Source: Polyangiaceae bacterium | GTDB lineage: Bacteria; Myxococcota_A; Polyangia; Polyangiales; Polyangiaceae | Assembly (NCBI GenBank): GCA_020848455.1 | Contig: JADLAB010000201.1 | Coordinates: forward strand, 1 to 32,433 | Direction: 5' to 3' | DNA length: 32,433 bases | Shown: positions 1 through 8,907 of the stretch, piece after piece | Layout: the number at the start of each line of letters is the position of its first letter | Position numbering within the stretch: the stretch's first letter is position 1 | Translations under genes and position numbers: made by a program | The notes under the pieces: generated by a model | The model's database searches: none | What the model was told of the DNA's origin: nothing | What the model saw: only the letters and a program-made list of their open reading frames with translations

Positions 1-125
1 GCGAGGCCCTTCTTCGACTGCACCTGCAGGATCGCAGCCGTGAGCGTGGTCTTGCCATGGTCGATGTGACCGATGGTGCCGACGTTCACGTGGGGCTTCT
101 TGCGGACGAACTTCTCCTTGGCCAT
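1..125 (-). CDS. tuf: Elongation factor Tu, N-terminal part (cut by window edge)
   Basis: Reverse-strand translation begins [20 protein letters not shown] and continues through the G1 phosphate-binding loop GHIDHGKT into the first helix (TLTAAILQ). This is the hallmark N-terminus of EF-Tu, the GTPase that carries aminoacyl-tRNA to the ribosomal A site. Only about 41 residues are inside the window and the rest lies beyond position 1. The ATG at 125 is preceded by a good ribosome binding site (GGAGAAAG on the minus strand). The gene starts 26 nt after the fusA stop, the standard fusA-tuf junction of the str operon, so it is probably cotranscribed with it. The sequence seen is ordinary for the family. 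Whether a second tuf copy exists elsewhere cannot be told from here. Confidence 0.96.
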   Translation of the reverse strand, partial: MAKEKFVRKKPHVNVGTIGHIDHGKTTLTAAILQVQSKKGL

Positions 126-151
126 GGCTTTCTCCGGTTGGAACGAGCGAG

Positions 152-2296
152 CTAGTCGCCCTTGGCGAGCGCTTGCGGCTCTCCGCCGCGCTTCTCGATG
201 ATCTCGTGGGCAATCGCGTGTGGCACCGCCGCGTAGTGCGACAGCTGCATGGTGTGGTCGGCGCGGCCCTGGCTCTTCGAGCGCAGGTCGGTCGCGTAGC
301 CGACGAGGGCCGCGAGCGGGATCTCGCTCCGCAGGACGCGCAGCTTGCCGCGCTGGCCCATCTCGACGATCTTGCCGCGCCGCGCGTTGACGTCGGCGAT
401 GACGTCGCCGAGGTACTCCTCGGGGGTCACGATCTCGACCTTCATGATGGGCTCGAGCAGGTGCATGCCGGCCTTCATCGCCGCCTCCTGGAAGGCGAGC
501 GAGCCGGCCACCTCGAACGCGGGCGCCGAGGAGTCGACCTCGTGGTAGCTGCCGTCGAGCAAGTGCACGACGACGTCCACGACCGGGTAGCCGCAGAGGA
601 TGCCGCGCTCCATCGCGTTCTTGATGCCCTTGTGCACCGGCGCGACGAACTCCTTCGGGATGACGCCGCCCACGAGCTCGTTCTCGAAGGTGAGCCCGGT
701 GCCGCGGGCGCCCGGCTCGAGGTCGATGACGACGTGGCCGTAGGCGCCGTGACCGCCGGTCTGGCGCACGAAGCGGCCCTCGACGCGCGTCACCTTGCTC
801 GCCACGGTCTCGCGGTAGGCGACCTGCGGCTTGCCGACGTTGAGCCCGACGTTGAACTCGCGCTTCAGCCGGTCGACGATGATCTCGAGGTGCAGCTCGC
901 CCATGCCGGCGATGAGGGTCTGGGCCGTCTCCTCGTTGAGGAAGTAGCGGAAGCTCGGATCCTCGAAGGAGAGCTTCTGCAAGGAGCCGCCGAGCCGGTC
1001 GAGATCGGCCTTGGTGCGCGGCTCGATGGCGATCGAGATGACCGGGTCGGGGAACTCCATCCGCTCGAGCAGGACGGGGTGCTTCGGGTCGCACAGGGTG
1101 TCGCCGGTGCGCGCCTCGCGCAGGCCCACGGCGGCGTAGATGTTGCCGGCGTAGCAGTGCTTGACCTCTTCGCGCTTGTTGGCGTGCATGCGCAGGATGC
1201 GCCCGATGCGGTCCTTCTTGCCGCGCGCCACGTTGAGGACGGTGGCGCCGCTCTCGATCGTGCCCGAGTACACGCGGAAGTACGTGAGCTGCCCGACGAA
1301 GGGGTCGCTCATGATCTTGAAGGCGAGCGCGGCGAAGGGCTCCTTGTCGTCGGCCTTGCGCTTCAGGATCTTCTCGGGCTTGTCGACGTCGTGACCCTCG
1401 ACCGGCGGGATGTCGAGCGGCGACGGGAGGTAGTCGACGACGGCGTCGATGAGCTGCTGCACGCCCTTGTTGCGGAACGCGGCGCCGCACAGGACGGGCA
1501 CGAACTTGAAGTCGAGCGTGGCGCGGCGCACCGCCGCGTAGATCTCGCTCTCGGTGACGTCGGCGACCGCGCCGGCGACGTACTTCTCCATGACCGTCGG
1601 GGACACGTCGGCGCAGGCCTCGATGAGGGCCAGGCGCCTTTCCTCGCAGAGCGCGCGCAGCTCGTCCGGGATGGGGCGCCACTCGAACTTCGCGCCCTGG
1701 CTGTCGTCGTCGAAGATGGCCGCCTGCATGCGGACGAGGTCGCACACGCCGCGGAAGCTCTCCTCCGCGCCCACCGGCCACTGCAGCGCCACGGGCGTCG
1801 CGGACAGCCGATCGTGGATCGACTGCAGGCACATCGGAAAGTCGGCGCCGATCTTGTCCATCTTGTTGATGAACGCGATGCGCGGCACGTGGTAGCGGTC
1901 GGCCTGGCGCCAGACCGTCTCGCTCTGGGGCTCGACGCCGTTGCCGCCGTCGAACACCGCCACGGCGCCGTCGAGCACGCGCAGCGAGCGCTCGACCTCG
2001 ATGGTGAAGTCGACGTGCCCCGGCGTGTCGATGATGTTCACGCGGTGGCGCTCGCCCTTGTTCGGGCCGTGCTCCGGCTCCCAGAACACGTTGGTCGCCG
2101 CCGAGGTGATGGTGATGCCGCGCTCCTGCTCCTGGACCATCCAGTCCATGGTGGCGGAGCCCTCGTGCACCTCGCCCATCTTGTAGTTGACGCCGCTGTA
2201 GAACAGGATGCGCTCGGTGACCGTCGTCTTGCCGGCATCGATGTGCGCCATGATCCCGATGTTCCGGGTGCGCTCGAGGCTGATTTCGCGGCTCAT
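152..2296 (-). CDS. fusA: Elongation factor G
   Basis: A 714-residue translational GTPase that drives ribosomal translocation and, with ribosome recycling factor, ribosome splitting. The start is the ATG at 2296 ([14 protein letters not shown]), which matches the family. The frame stays open upstream for 30 more codons, but that stretch is low-complexity Pro/His-rich and unlike any EF-G N-terminus. Visible motifs are G1 AHIDAGKT at residues 17-24, switch [11 protein letters not shown]3 DTPGH near residue 90, and G4 NKMD near 143. Domains II to V follow, with the conserved GMGELHLEI and GGHGAYGHV segments. The length agrees with bacterial EF-G (about 690-710). It is third in the str operon: rpsG ends 282 nt upstream, a wide gap for this operon, and tuf begins 26 nt downstream. 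No strong Shine-Dalgarno is seen before the ATG. Confidence 0.97.
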   Translation of the reverse strand: MSREISLERTRNIGIMAHIDAGKTTVTERILFYSGVNYKMGEVHEGSATMDWMVQEQERGITITSAATNVFWEPEHGPNKGERHRVNIIDTPGHVDFTIEVERSLRVLDGAVAVFDGGNGVEPQSETVWRQADRYHVPRIAFINKMDKIGADFPMCLQSIHDRLSATPVALQWPVGAEESFRGVCDLVRMQAAIFDDDSQGAKFEWRPIPDELRALCEERRLALIEACADVSPTVMEKYVAGAVADVTESEIYAAVRRATLDFKFVPVLCGAAFRNKGVQQLIDAVVDYLPSPLDIPPVEGHDVDKPEKILKRKADDKEPFAALAFKIMSDPFVGQLTYFRVYSGTIESGATVLNVARGKKDRIGRILRMHANKREEVKHCYAGNIYAAVGLREARTGDTLCDPKHPVLLERMEFPDPVISIAIEPRTKADLDRLGGSLQKLSFEDPSFRYFLNEETAQTLIAGMGELHLEIIVDRLKREFNVGLNVGKPQVAYRETVASKVTRVEGRFVRQTGGHGAYGHVVIDLEPGARGTGLTFENELVGGVIPKEFVAPVHKGIKNAMERGILCGYPVVDVVVHLLDGSYHEVDSSAPAFEVAGSLAFQEAAMKAGMHLLEPIMKVEIVTPEEYLGDVIADVNARRGKIVEMGQRGKLRVLRSEIPLAALVGYATDLRSKSQGRADHTMQLSHYAAVPHAIAHEIIEKRGGEPQALAKGD

Positions 2297-2465
2297 GACG
2301 ACGGGGTTCGGGGGCGGGAGTGGGCGGTGTCCGTGGCGGTGCGGCAGATGCACGAAACCCCCCCCGGCCCCGTGCGCCACCGCCATTTGGTGGGCCTTGA
2401 AAGAGGTGCCGGAGAGGGTGCCGGGGTGCAGTATCGGGGCCGGCGCGGTGCGGCGGCCACTGCGG

Positions 2466-2483
2466 GCGTGACCTCGGTCACGC
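2466..2483. promoter_or_regulatory. Palindrome in the rpsG-fusA spacer
   Basis: A perfect inverted repeat, GCGTGACC-TC-GGTCACGC, lies in the 282-nt spacer between rpsG (ends 2579) and fusA (starts 2296). As RNA it would fold into a 7-bp stem with a 4-nt loop. As DNA it looks like a dimer operator. No U-tract follows on either strand, so a simple intrinsic terminator is unlikely. The rest of the spacer shows no gene and no convincing promoter. Function is unknown. An attenuator or an operator for a fusA-specific promoter are both possible. Confidence 0.4.
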
Positions 2484-2578
2484 CTTCGACCTGAAACCCG
2501 GTCCTTATGTGCGGATCTTCATGATTGGCTAGGGGCGGCTCCTCGCGTGTCTCGTGCTCGGTCTCGCGCTCGCGCGCG

Positions 2579-3049
2579 CTACCAGCGGTAGTGGGCGAAC
2601 GCGCGGTTCGCGTCGGCCATCTTGTGCGTGTCCTCGCGCTTCTTGACGGCGTTGCCGCGGCTGTTCGAGGCGTCGACCAGCTCGTTCGCGAGCCGCTCGC
2701 ACATCGTCTTCTCGCCGCGTGAGCGGGAGTAGCCGACGAGCCAGCGCATGCCGAGCGCCACGCGGCGCTCAGGACGAACCTCGACCGGGACCTGGTAGGT
2801 CGCGCCGCCGACCCGGCGGCTCTTGACCTCGAGCTTCGGCTTGACGTTGTCGAGCGCCTTCCTGAAGACCTCGATGGCGTCGAGCTTGAAGCGGTCCTTG
2901 ATGATTTCGAAGGCCCCGTAGAGGGACTGCTCGGCGGTCGACTTCTTGCCGCCCAGCATGATCGCGTTGATGAACTTCGCGACCAGCTTGTCCTTGTACT
3001 TGGGGTCCGGGATGATCTTGCGCTTGGGAACTTCGCGTCGGCGAGGCAT
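2579..3049 (-). CDS. rpsG: 30S ribosomal protein S7
   Basis: A 156-residue protein, the exact usual length of S7. It nucleates assembly of the 30S head by binding the 3' major domain of 16S rRNA. The start is ATG 3049 ([20 protein letters not shown]). Conserved segments include [16 protein letters not shown], the [20 protein letters not shown] beta-arm region, and the C-terminal [10 protein letters not shown]. The frame continues open far upstream through rpsL, but that translation is low-complexity shadow. It lies 26 nt after the rpsL stop, so the two genes are cotranscribed. In Escherichia coli S7 represses its own operon by binding the rpsL-rpsG junction. Whether the 26-nt junction here can do that is not evident from sequence. 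Confidence 0.97.
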   Translation of the reverse strand: MPRRREVPKRKIIPDPKYKDKLVAKFINAIMLGGKKSTAEQSLYGAFEIIKDRFKLDAIEVFRKALDNVKPKLEVKSRRVGGATYQVPVEVRPERRVALGMRWLVGYSRSRGEKTMCERLANELVDASNSRGNAVKKREDTHKMADANRAFAHYRW

Positions 3050-3075
3050 GGGTCCTGTTCTCCTCGATCTTGCGA

Positions 3076-3474
3076 CTACGCCTTCGGCCGCTTGACGCCG
3101 TACTTCGAGCGCTTGCGGTTGCGGTTCTTCTTGTTGGTGGAGCTCGGGCCGAGCGCGCCGGCCGCGTCGAGCGTGCCGCGCACGACGTGGTAGCGCACGC
3201 CGGGGAGATCCTTCACGCGGCCGCCGCGGATGAGGACGACCGAGTGCTCCTGCAGGTTGTGCCCCTCGCCGGGGATGTAGCTCGTCACTTCCATGCCGTT
3301 CGTGAGGCGCACGCGGCAGACCTTGCGCAGAGCCGAGTTCGGCTTCTTCGGCGTCGTCGTGTACACGCGCACACAGACGCCGCGGCGCTGGGGACAGCCC
3401 TTGAGCGCGGGCGAGGCCGTCTTGTACATCTTGTCGTGACGGCCCTGATGGATGAGCTGGCTGATCGTCGGCAT
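3076..3474 (-). CDS. rpsL: 30S ribosomal protein S12
   Basis: A 132-residue S12, the decoding-centre protein. It is nearly canonical across [15 protein letters not shown] and [15 protein letters not shown], followed by [13 protein letters not shown]. Lys43 and Lys88, the two positions where substitutions usually give streptomycin resistance, are both the sensitive type, and Asp89 (the beta-methylthiolation site of RimO) is present. Three cysteines occur in the first half (GCPQRRGVC and KVCRV), more than in most S12 proteins. It is the first gene of the str operon. Transcription should start near 3587, about 110 nt upstream of the ATG, from the promoter at 3594-3621. Confidence 0.98.
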   Translation of the reverse strand: MPTISQLIHQGRHDKMYKTASPALKGCPQRRGVCVRVYTTTPKKPNSALRKVCRVRLTNGMEVTSYIPGEGHNLQEHSVVLIRGGRVKDLPGVRYHVVRGTLDAAGALGPSSTNKKNRNRKRSKYGVKRPKA

Positions 3475-3593
3475 GTTTCGAGCCCGGCGGGCCGCCCCTC
3501 GTGTGCGAGGCTACGGCGCCTACCGTTGCGAATTGATTGGTGTTTCTTCCCCCGTTGCCCGCGCGGACTGCTGCCTGGGCTTGGGGACGGCGA

Positions 3594-3621
3594 AGGATAC
3601 TCGCACTTTGCGTACTGTCAA
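3594..3621 (-). promoter_or_regulatory. sigma70-type promoter of the str operon
   Basis: On the minus strand a perfect -35 TTGACA (3621-3616) is followed by a 16-nt spacer and a -10 TATCCT (3599-3594, 4 of 6 to consensus). The predicted transcription start is near 3587, giving a leader of roughly 110 nt before rpsL. A perfect -35 in such GC-rich DNA is unlikely by chance, and it sits exactly where the promoter of this highly expressed operon is expected. The remaining intergenic bases up to 3708 hold no other clear signal. Confidence 0.75.
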
Positions 3622-3708
3622 GCACTTCCACGTTCGGGCGGGAACCCTGCGCGGCGCCCCGCTCCGCGCGCGGGCGTGCTACGGGGTAGCGCGAGAGAGG
3701 GCCGATAG

Positions 3709-4596
3709 ATGCGTTCGACGGTTTCGGGCAGCGGGGCAAGGGGTGGGCGCGCGTGCGGTCGCGGACTCGGGGCCGGTGTCGTCCTCGGCGGGCTCGCCTT
3801 GGCGGTGCTCGGCGCCTGCTCGAAGGGGGCGACCCCGGCGCCGACGGCGGACGCGGTCACCGCGTCGCCGGAGCCGAAGAGCGCCGCACCCGAGAAGTCG
3901 GCCGCGGGCGTCGCGAGGGGCCAGGACGCCTTCCTCGGCGATCTCCTGGGCCGCAAGGCCGTGCGGCTCGAGGGACCGAGCGCGACGCCGACCGCGCTGC
4001 CGGTGAGCCCGCCCGCCGAGCCGAAGGCGACCGCCGTCGCCGAGACCGGCGCCCGGGGGGCGGGAGATCCGCTGGCGCAGGTGCCCGCGCAGAAGGCGCT
4101 GCCCCTCGCGGCCGACCCGGCGGCTCCGCCCCGCGCCGACGCACAGGCCGCGCCGGTCGGCTTTCGCAGCATCCGGGGCGCGGGCTTCTCCTTCGCGATC
4201 CCGACGCCGTGGCTGGCGCTGCCGGACGACGTGATGAAGCAGGCGCCCATCCTCGGCGGCGGCTACGCGCCCACGCCCTCGGGCGACTTCTCGACCAACG
4301 TGAACCTCCTGTCCGAGCCCTTCCCGGGCGCGGTGTCCGAGTACGTGGCGCTCAACCTCGACATGCTGCGGCAGCAGGCCAAGGTGCTCGGCCAGCAGGG
4401 CGTCGTCGCCGGCAACCGCCCCGCGATCGACGTCGTGGCGGAGTGGGGGGGCGCGGTGCCCTACCGGACGCTGCAGCGCTACGCGACCGATGGCGCCCGC
4501 GGCTTCGTGCTGACCTGCTCGGCCGGGGTCGCGGCCTGGGACGCCGAGCGCCCGCTCTGCGACAAGATCGTGGCGACGCTCCGCCTCGGCGAGTGA
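3709..4596 (+). CDS. Lipoprotein with PsbP/DcrB-like C-terminal domain
   Basis: A 295-residue predicted lipoprotein. The N-terminal signal ends in a lipobox LGAC with acylated Cys37 ([12 protein letters not shown]). It is followed by a long Ala/Pro/Glu-rich, probably unfolded linker (about residues 40-140) and a compact C-terminal domain (about 145-295) starting [19 protein letters not shown]. That domain looks like the DcrB/PsbP-like fold (DUF1795 type) by pattern: an F-x-F-x-x-P-x-x-W opening, a mid-domain N-V-N strand and a final IVATLRL helix. It carries two cysteines late in the domain (LTCSAGV and PLCDKI) that could form a disulphide. The start is ATG 3709 after a purine-rich stretch (GAGAGAGG). 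It is convergent with the next gene, with only 16 nt between stops. Function unknown; the family assignment is by eye. Confidence 0.8.
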   Translation: MRSTVSGSGARGGRACGRGLGAGVVLGGLALAVLGACSKGATPAPTADAVTASPEPKSAAPEKSAAGVARGQDAFLGDLLGRKAVRLEGPSATPTALPVSPPAEPKATAVAETGARGAGDPLAQVPAQKALPLAADPAAPPRADAQAAPVGFRSIRGAGFSFAIPTPWLALPDDVMKQAPILGGGYAPTPSGDFSTNVNLLSEPFPGAVSEYVALNLDMLRQQAKVLGQQGVVAGNRPAIDVVAEWGGAVPYRTLQRYATDGARGFVLTCSAGVAAWDAERPLCDKIVATLRLGE

Positions 4597-4612
4597 CGCA
4601 GCGCCCGGCGCG

Positions 4613-5470
4613 CTACTTGCGGCCGCGCTCGGGACACTCGAGGTCGAGACCGAGCGCGCGGACCGGTACGTCGAGGTCGAAGTAGATGCCCTCGGTCGCC
4701 GCGTGGAGCGCGAGCGACGCGAGCACGTGGTCGCTCCGTCCCTGGGGCGCGTCGGCCTCGACGTCGAAGACCTCGACCGCGGCCTCGGCGTGGCCGTGCG
4801 GCGCGAGGTCGCCGAGCCCGACGGTGCGGCTCGTCGTGCCGGGCTTGCCGTAGCAGCCCTCGTAATGGGCCACGAGCGCGAGGCTCGCGAGCGGCACGGC
4901 GAGCGGGGTGTCGACCGCGACGCGCACCCCGGTGCCGGCGAGCTTGGCTGCGAGCCCGGCGAAGGGGCGCGCCGCGCGCACCTCGAAGCCCGCGAGCGCG
5001 GGCCCTGCATCGCGGCGCACCAGGATGCCGTCGGGCGACGGCACCCAGTCCGAGCGCGCCTGGATGGGCATGCAGTCGACGTGCGGCTCCGGGATGCGGA
5101 TCTCGGGCGCGGGGGGGCGGGTGCTCGGCCTGCCGAAGAGCACGGCCGGCCTGCCGTGGAGCGCGCGGACGGCGTCGAGCGCTCCGAGCAGCGGCACGAA
5201 GCCCGCGCTGAAGAAGCGCGCGGTAAAGTGGGGGTCGTTCCGGGCGCGGTCGGTGCAGTACGCGGTGCCCTGCTCGTGGACGACACCGAGCAGCACGGAC
5301 TCGCCCGCCCACGGCGCCTCGCTCGCCGCCTCGGACCCGAGCGGGCTCGGCGGCTCCGCTCGCACGCTCACCGAGGGCGGGGGGTCCTTCGGCCCGGGCT
5401 CGGAGCGCCCGCACGCGCCGAGGGCGAGGCAGGCGCAGAGGACGCGGGGCACGGCGCGGGGCAGCGGCAC
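4613..5470 (-). CDS. Hypothetical lipoprotein
   Basis: A 285-residue protein of no recognised family. A short signal peptide ends in a lipobox LGAC with Cys20 (CLALGACGRSEPG), so membrane anchoring as a lipoprotein is likely. A Pro/Ser-rich linker (about 21-55) precedes a globular region containing GVVHEQGTAYCTD, HFTARFF, PHVDCMPIQARSDW and YEGCYGKPG. Cysteines in the mature part (YCTD, VDCMP, EGCYG, LECPE) suggest disulphides. The C-terminus is YFDLDVPVRALGLDLECPERGRK. The start is a GTG at 5470, and a TATGCT -10-like hexamer only about 7 nt upstream would make the mRNA nearly leaderless, though no -35 is visible. It is divergent from the radical SAM gene (75 nt apart). No function can be assigned. 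Confidence 0.78.
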   Translation of the reverse strand: MPLPRAVPRVLCACLALGACGRSEPGPKDPPPSVSVRAEPPSPLGSEAASEAPWAGESVLLGVVHEQGTAYCTDRARNDPHFTARFFSAGFVPLLGALDAVRALHGRPAVLFGRPSTRPPAPEIRIPEPHVDCMPIQARSDWVPSPDGILVRRDAGPALAGFEVRAARPFAGLAAKLAGTGVRVAVDTPLAVPLASLALVAHYEGCYGKPGTTSRTVGLGDLAPHGHAEAAVEVFDVEADAPQGRSDHVLASLALHAATEGIYFDLDVPVRALGLDLECPERGRK

Positions 5471-5544
5471 GGTGTCAGCATAGCGGACCGGGGCGCTGTT
5501 CGCTGTGCGTCGTGCTGCCGCGGTGCTACCAGCCAGCGAGCGGC

Positions 5545-7080
5545 ATGTCGGTCTCCGTGCTCCTCATCCGGCCCGATCCGGGCAACGAGCGCTTCGGCCT
5601 CGGGCCCTTCTTCCGGGTCGAGCCGCTCGGCCTCGGGTACATCGCAGCGGCGCTGCGACAGGCCGGACACGAGCCGCACGTGGTCGACGCGCGCTTCGAG
5701 TCCGGCCTCGCCCGCGTCCTCCGCCGGACGCGGCCGCGCGTCGTCGGCGTGAGCGCCCTGCACGCCCTCGAGTACGAGCGCGTGCTCGAGGTGGCGCGCG
5801 AGGTGCGGCGCCTGTCGCCCGGTTGCTTCGTGCTCGTCGGCGGTCACGCCGCGGCCGCGTTCCCCGAGCCGCTCGAGACGGACGCCGTCGACGCCATCTG
5901 CCTCGACGACGGCGAGGAGGTCGTGCCCGCGCTCGTCGACGCGCTCGAGCGCGGCACGCCACTCGCGGCGGTCCCCGCCCTCCGCCTGCGCACGCCCGAC
6001 GGCTGGGTGACGACCGCGCCGCTCGCCGAGCGCACCGGGCTCGACCGCGTGCCCTTGCCCGAGCGGCTCGGGGCGGACCGCTACCGCTCCCGCTACCACT
6101 GCCTGCTCTTCCGGCCCGTGTGGCTCGTCGAGACGGCGCGCGGCTGCCCGTTCCGCTGCAGCTTCTGCTCGGTGTGGCAGCTCTACGGTCGCTCCTTCCG
6201 CGAGCGCTCGGTGGGCGCCGTGGTCGACGACTTCGCGGCCGTCGGCGAGCACGTGTTCGTGGCCGACGATCTGTTCTGGAACCACCCGGCTCGCTCGCTC
6301 GAGCTCGCGCACGCGCTCCGCCGGCGCGGCGTGCGCAAGCGCTGGATCCTCGTCCAGAGCCGCTGCGACCTCGTGGCGCGCCATCCGGAGCTGCTCGCGG
6401 CCTGGCGCCCGCTCGCCGAGCACTTCGACGTGTTCTTCGGGCTCGAGGCGCCGACCGACGCCGGGCTCGCCGGGCTCGCCAAGGACGCGAGCCTCGACGA
6501 GACGCTCGAGGGGGTGCGGGCGGCCCGCGCCGAGCGCTTCGGCGTCACCGGGAACTTCCTCGTGGACCCGGCCTGGGGCGAGAGCGAGTTCCGGGAGCTC
6601 TGGGCCTTCGTGAAGCAGCACGGCCTCGGGCGCGCCGGCTACACGATCCTCACGCCGCTGCCCGGGACCGAGCTCTTCGAGCGCCTGCGCCCCGCGCTCG
6701 AGGGTCAGCCGTGGGCCAACTACGACATGCACCACCTGCTGTGGCGGCCGAAGCTCGGACCGGCGCGCTTCTTCGAGCTCTACGCCGAGACCTGGCGCCG
6801 CTCGGTGCTCAACCTGTCCGGCGACAAGCGCTGGCTCGACTGGGTGCGGCAGGTGCGGCCGCGCGAGATCCCGTACATCACGCGCGTGATGCTGCGCACG
6901 CAGCGGCTCATGAAGCCGCGGGCCTACCTCGCCGAGCACGAGCACGGCGCACACGCGACGCCGCTCCGCTCGGTCGACCCGGCCTGGCTGCCCGCGCCCG
7001 CGCGCGGCTCGAGCGAGCCCGACGGGGCCTCGCAGGCGCCGAGGCGTGCGCTCCCGCTCGCCGATGCGTCGCGCGACTAG
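5545..7080 (+). CDS. HpnR-like B12-binding radical SAM protein
   Basis: About 511 residues. The N-terminal third (about 1-150) has the Rossmann-like B12-binding pattern of class B radical SAM methylases (SVLLIRPDPG, EPLGLGYIAAALRQAGHEP, VVGVSALHALEYERV, FVLVGGHAAAAFPEP) without a clear DxHxxG His. The radical SAM core follows, with the [4Fe-4S] ligands Cys201, Cys205 and Cys208 in GCPFRCSFCSVWQLYGRSFR. From memory, the closest family is the hopanoid C-3 methylase HpnR, which shares the CSFCSxWxxYGRSxR block, a TPLPGTE-like segment and a late YDMHHLLWRPKLGPARFFE-like segment. The substrate may therefore be a hopanoid or another polycyclic lipid, but no hopanoid gene lies nearby, so this is inference. 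ATG 5545 is preferred over GTG 5512 because family similarity starts there. Confidence 0.85.
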   Translation: MSVSVLLIRPDPGNERFGLGPFFRVEPLGLGYIAAALRQAGHEPHVVDARFESGLARVLRRTRPRVVGVSALHALEYERVLEVAREVRRLSPGCFVLVGGHAAAAFPEPLETDAVDAICLDDGEEVVPALVDALERGTPLAAVPALRLRTPDGWVTTAPLAERTGLDRVPLPERLGADRYRSRYHCLLFRPVWLVETARGCPFRCSFCSVWQLYGRSFRERSVGAVVDDFAAVGEHVFVADDLFWNHPARSLELAHALRRRGVRKRWILVQSRCDLVARHPELLAAWRPLAEHFDVFFGLEAPTDAGLAGLAKDASLDETLEGVRAARAERFGVTGNFLVDPAWGESEFRELWAFVKQHGLGRAGYTILTPLPGTELFERLRPALEGQPWANYDMHHLLWRPKLGPARFFELYAETWRRSVLNLSGDKRWLDWVRQVRPREIPYITRVMLRTQRLMKPRAYLAEHEHGAHATPLRSVDPAWLPAPARGSSEPDGASQAPRRALPLADASRD

Positions 7081-7196
7081 GCGCTCGCGGCGGTCGCCCC
7101 GGCGCTCGGGGCCGCGCTCGAACGTGCCGGAGGCGGTGCCCCGCGCGGGCTGCCGCGGGCGAGACCCGCGCGCCGGAATGGGCTAAGCACACGCCC

Positions 7197-8648
7197 ATGC
7201 CTTGCAGTCGCCAGCCGCAGCGTTGGCTCGTCCTCGTCCTCGTCGCCGCCGCGTGCCTCGTCACGGTCGGGACCGCGCACGCGCAACCGCAGCCGCAACA
7301 CGCCGAAAAGCCCCCGGGCGTGTTCCAGAAGGCGCCGGGGCACTCGCTCACCGTGCGGGTGCTCACCTTCGGGCCGGGCGACCACCCGTTCTTCAAGTTC
7401 GGGCACAACTCGATCTGGATCCACGACGCCGCGGCGCCGAGCCAGAAGATGCGCGACCGCGTCTACAACTACGGCACCTTCGGCTTCGAGTCGTGGAAGG
7501 TCATCCCGCAGTTCTTCTTCGGCCGCTTCCGGTACTGGCTCAGCGTGCAGGGCTGGGAGTCCACGCTGCGCTACTACCGCACCAACAACCGCACCGTCGC
7601 CTGGCAGGAGCTCGATCTCGAGCCCGAGCGGCGCGCGCTCCTGCGCGATCTGCTCGAGGAGAACCTGAAGGGCGACAACATCTATTACAAGTACGACTAC
7701 TACCGCGACAACTGCTCGACCCGCGTCCGCGACATCATCGACAAGGTCACCGACGACGAGATCCTCGCGCGCTACCGCGCCGATCCGGCGAGCGTGCCCG
7801 AGCTGCTCGGCAGTCCCGCGCACGGCCGGCTGCGCGAGGCGGTGACGGGCGAAGGGAGCATGACCTACCGCGCCCACACGCTGCGGCTCACGCACAGCCT
7901 CGCCGTCGAGTACGTCGTGCTCGACGTCGTGCTCGGGCCGCTCGTCGACCGGCCCATCACGCTCTGGGAGGAGACCTTCCTGCCGGAGAAGCTCGCGGAT
8001 CTCCTGAGCCTCGCCAAGGTCGTCGGGCCGGACGGCACGGAGCGCCCGCTCGTCAAGGGGGAGCGCACCGAGTTCACGGCGAGGCGGCCGGCCGCGCTCG
8101 CGGAGCCGCCGAACTGGCTGCCGTGGTACGGGCTCTTCGGCCTCTACCAGGGAGCGCTCTTCGTCGCGCTCTGCAACGTGGGGCGCGGCCGCCTGCGCAA
8201 GGACGGCACGCCCCGCGCCCTCACCACGGGGCAGCGGATCGGGCGCATCCTGGCCTCGATCTACCTCGGCCTGCAGGGCTTCGTGGCCGGCTTCCTCGGC
8301 GTCTTTTACATCCTGGTCTGGATCTTCACCGACCACGAGGTCGGCTACGCCAACTGGAACATGCTGCTGCTCGCCCCGTGGCTCATCGCGCTGCCGTTCT
8401 TCAGCGTCGGGCTGGCCCGGGGCCGCGTGCGAACCACGCGCCGGATCTACAAGCTCCTGCTCGCGGCGCTCGTCGCGTGCGGCCTCGGTCTCGTCCTCAA
8501 GGTCATCCCGTGGTTTCGGCAGGACAACTTCCGCTTGATGGCCTACGCCCTGCCGGTGTGGGGCCTCGCGGCGTTCGGGGTGCGGCGGCTGCTCACCGCC
8601 GCCGAGGCGCGCGAGGCCGCGGCGGCGAAGGCGCCCGTCGAGCGCTGA
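7197..8648 (+). CDS. DUF4105/Lnb-like periplasmic domain with C-terminal membrane helices
   Basis: A 483-residue envelope protein. Residues 1-30 are a cleavable-type signal peptide ending AHAQ. Residues about 45-200 form a DUF4105-type domain. Its hallmarks are HPFFKFGHNSIWIHD with His70 and YYRDNCSTRVRDIID with Cys173, plus YNYGTFGFE between them. Cys and His are arranged as in NlpC/P60-like papain folds. To my recollection this family is now called Lnb N-terminal periplasmic domain, after a lipoprotein N-acyltransferase of Bacteroides. The C-terminal third holds four or five predicted membrane helices (about 311-328, 348-378, 387-407, 419-440, 447-465). It lies 116 nt after the radical SAM gene on the same strand, with no promoter or terminator evident between. 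ATG 7197 is chosen for the signal peptide. An acyltransferase role is inference. Confidence 0.85.
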   Translation: MPCSRQPQRWLVLVLVAAACLVTVGTAHAQPQPQHAEKPPGVFQKAPGHSLTVRVLTFGPGDHPFFKFGHNSIWIHDAAAPSQKMRDRVYNYGTFGFESWKVIPQFFFGRFRYWLSVQGWESTLRYYRTNNRTVAWQELDLEPERRALLRDLLEENLKGDNIYYKYDYYRDNCSTRVRDIIDKVTDDEILARYRADPASVPELLGSPAHGRLREAVTGEGSMTYRAHTLRLTHSLAVEYVVLDVVLGPLVDRPITLWEETFLPEKLADLLSLAKVVGPDGTERPLVKGERTEFTARRPAALAEPPNWLPWYGLFGLYQGALFVALCNVGRGRLRKDGTPRALTTGQRIGRILASIYLGLQGFVAGFLGVFYILVWIFTDHEVGYANWNMLLLAPWLIALPFFSVGLARGRVRTTRRIYKLLLAALVACGLGLVLKVIPWFRQDNFRLMAYALPVWGLAAFGVRRLLTAAEAREAAAAKAPVER

Positions 8649-8773
8649 CGGGCGCGCACCCGGCCGCGGGGCGCGCCACGAGCGGCGCGCGTCACGGCGA
8701 GCCCGCGGTCCGCGGCGAGGTGGCCGCGCGGCCGCGCCGATCTCGGCGATGTGCGCGAATCTGCGCACGATCC

Positions 8774-8791
8774 TCGGTCGCACGCGACCGA
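8774..8791. promoter_or_regulatory. Inverted repeat upstream of the amidotransferase gene
   Basis: The 259-nt region 8649-8907 has no gene. It contains a perfect inverted repeat TCGGTCG-CACG-CGACCGA (7-bp arms, 4-nt loop). About 30 nt downstream is a -10-like TATGCT at 8819-8824 with no matching -35. The repeat could be an operator for the gene starting at 8908 or a hairpin ending transcription from 7197-8648. There is no U-tract. Confidence 0.3.
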
Positions 8792-8907
8792 AGGTAGCCG
8801 TCGAGGGGCGGGTCGCGCTATGCTAGCCGACCTCGAACGACCCCGAGGGCGCGCCTGCGCCCCGACGGTTCTTCCATGCTTCGAGACCTGGCGGGGGAGC
8901 GAGATCG

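Noticed and set aside
173-2494. 773-codon open frame on the plus strand opposite fusA
   Set aside because: It is fully antisense to EF-G. The translation is low-complexity Arg/Ala/Val/Asp/His-rich, typical of a shadow frame in GC-rich DNA.
5505-7196. 564-codon upstream extension of the DUF4105 gene, running through the radical SAM gene
   Set aside because: The extension is an Arg/Ala-rich shadow of the radical SAM frame. A clear signal peptide starts at 7197.
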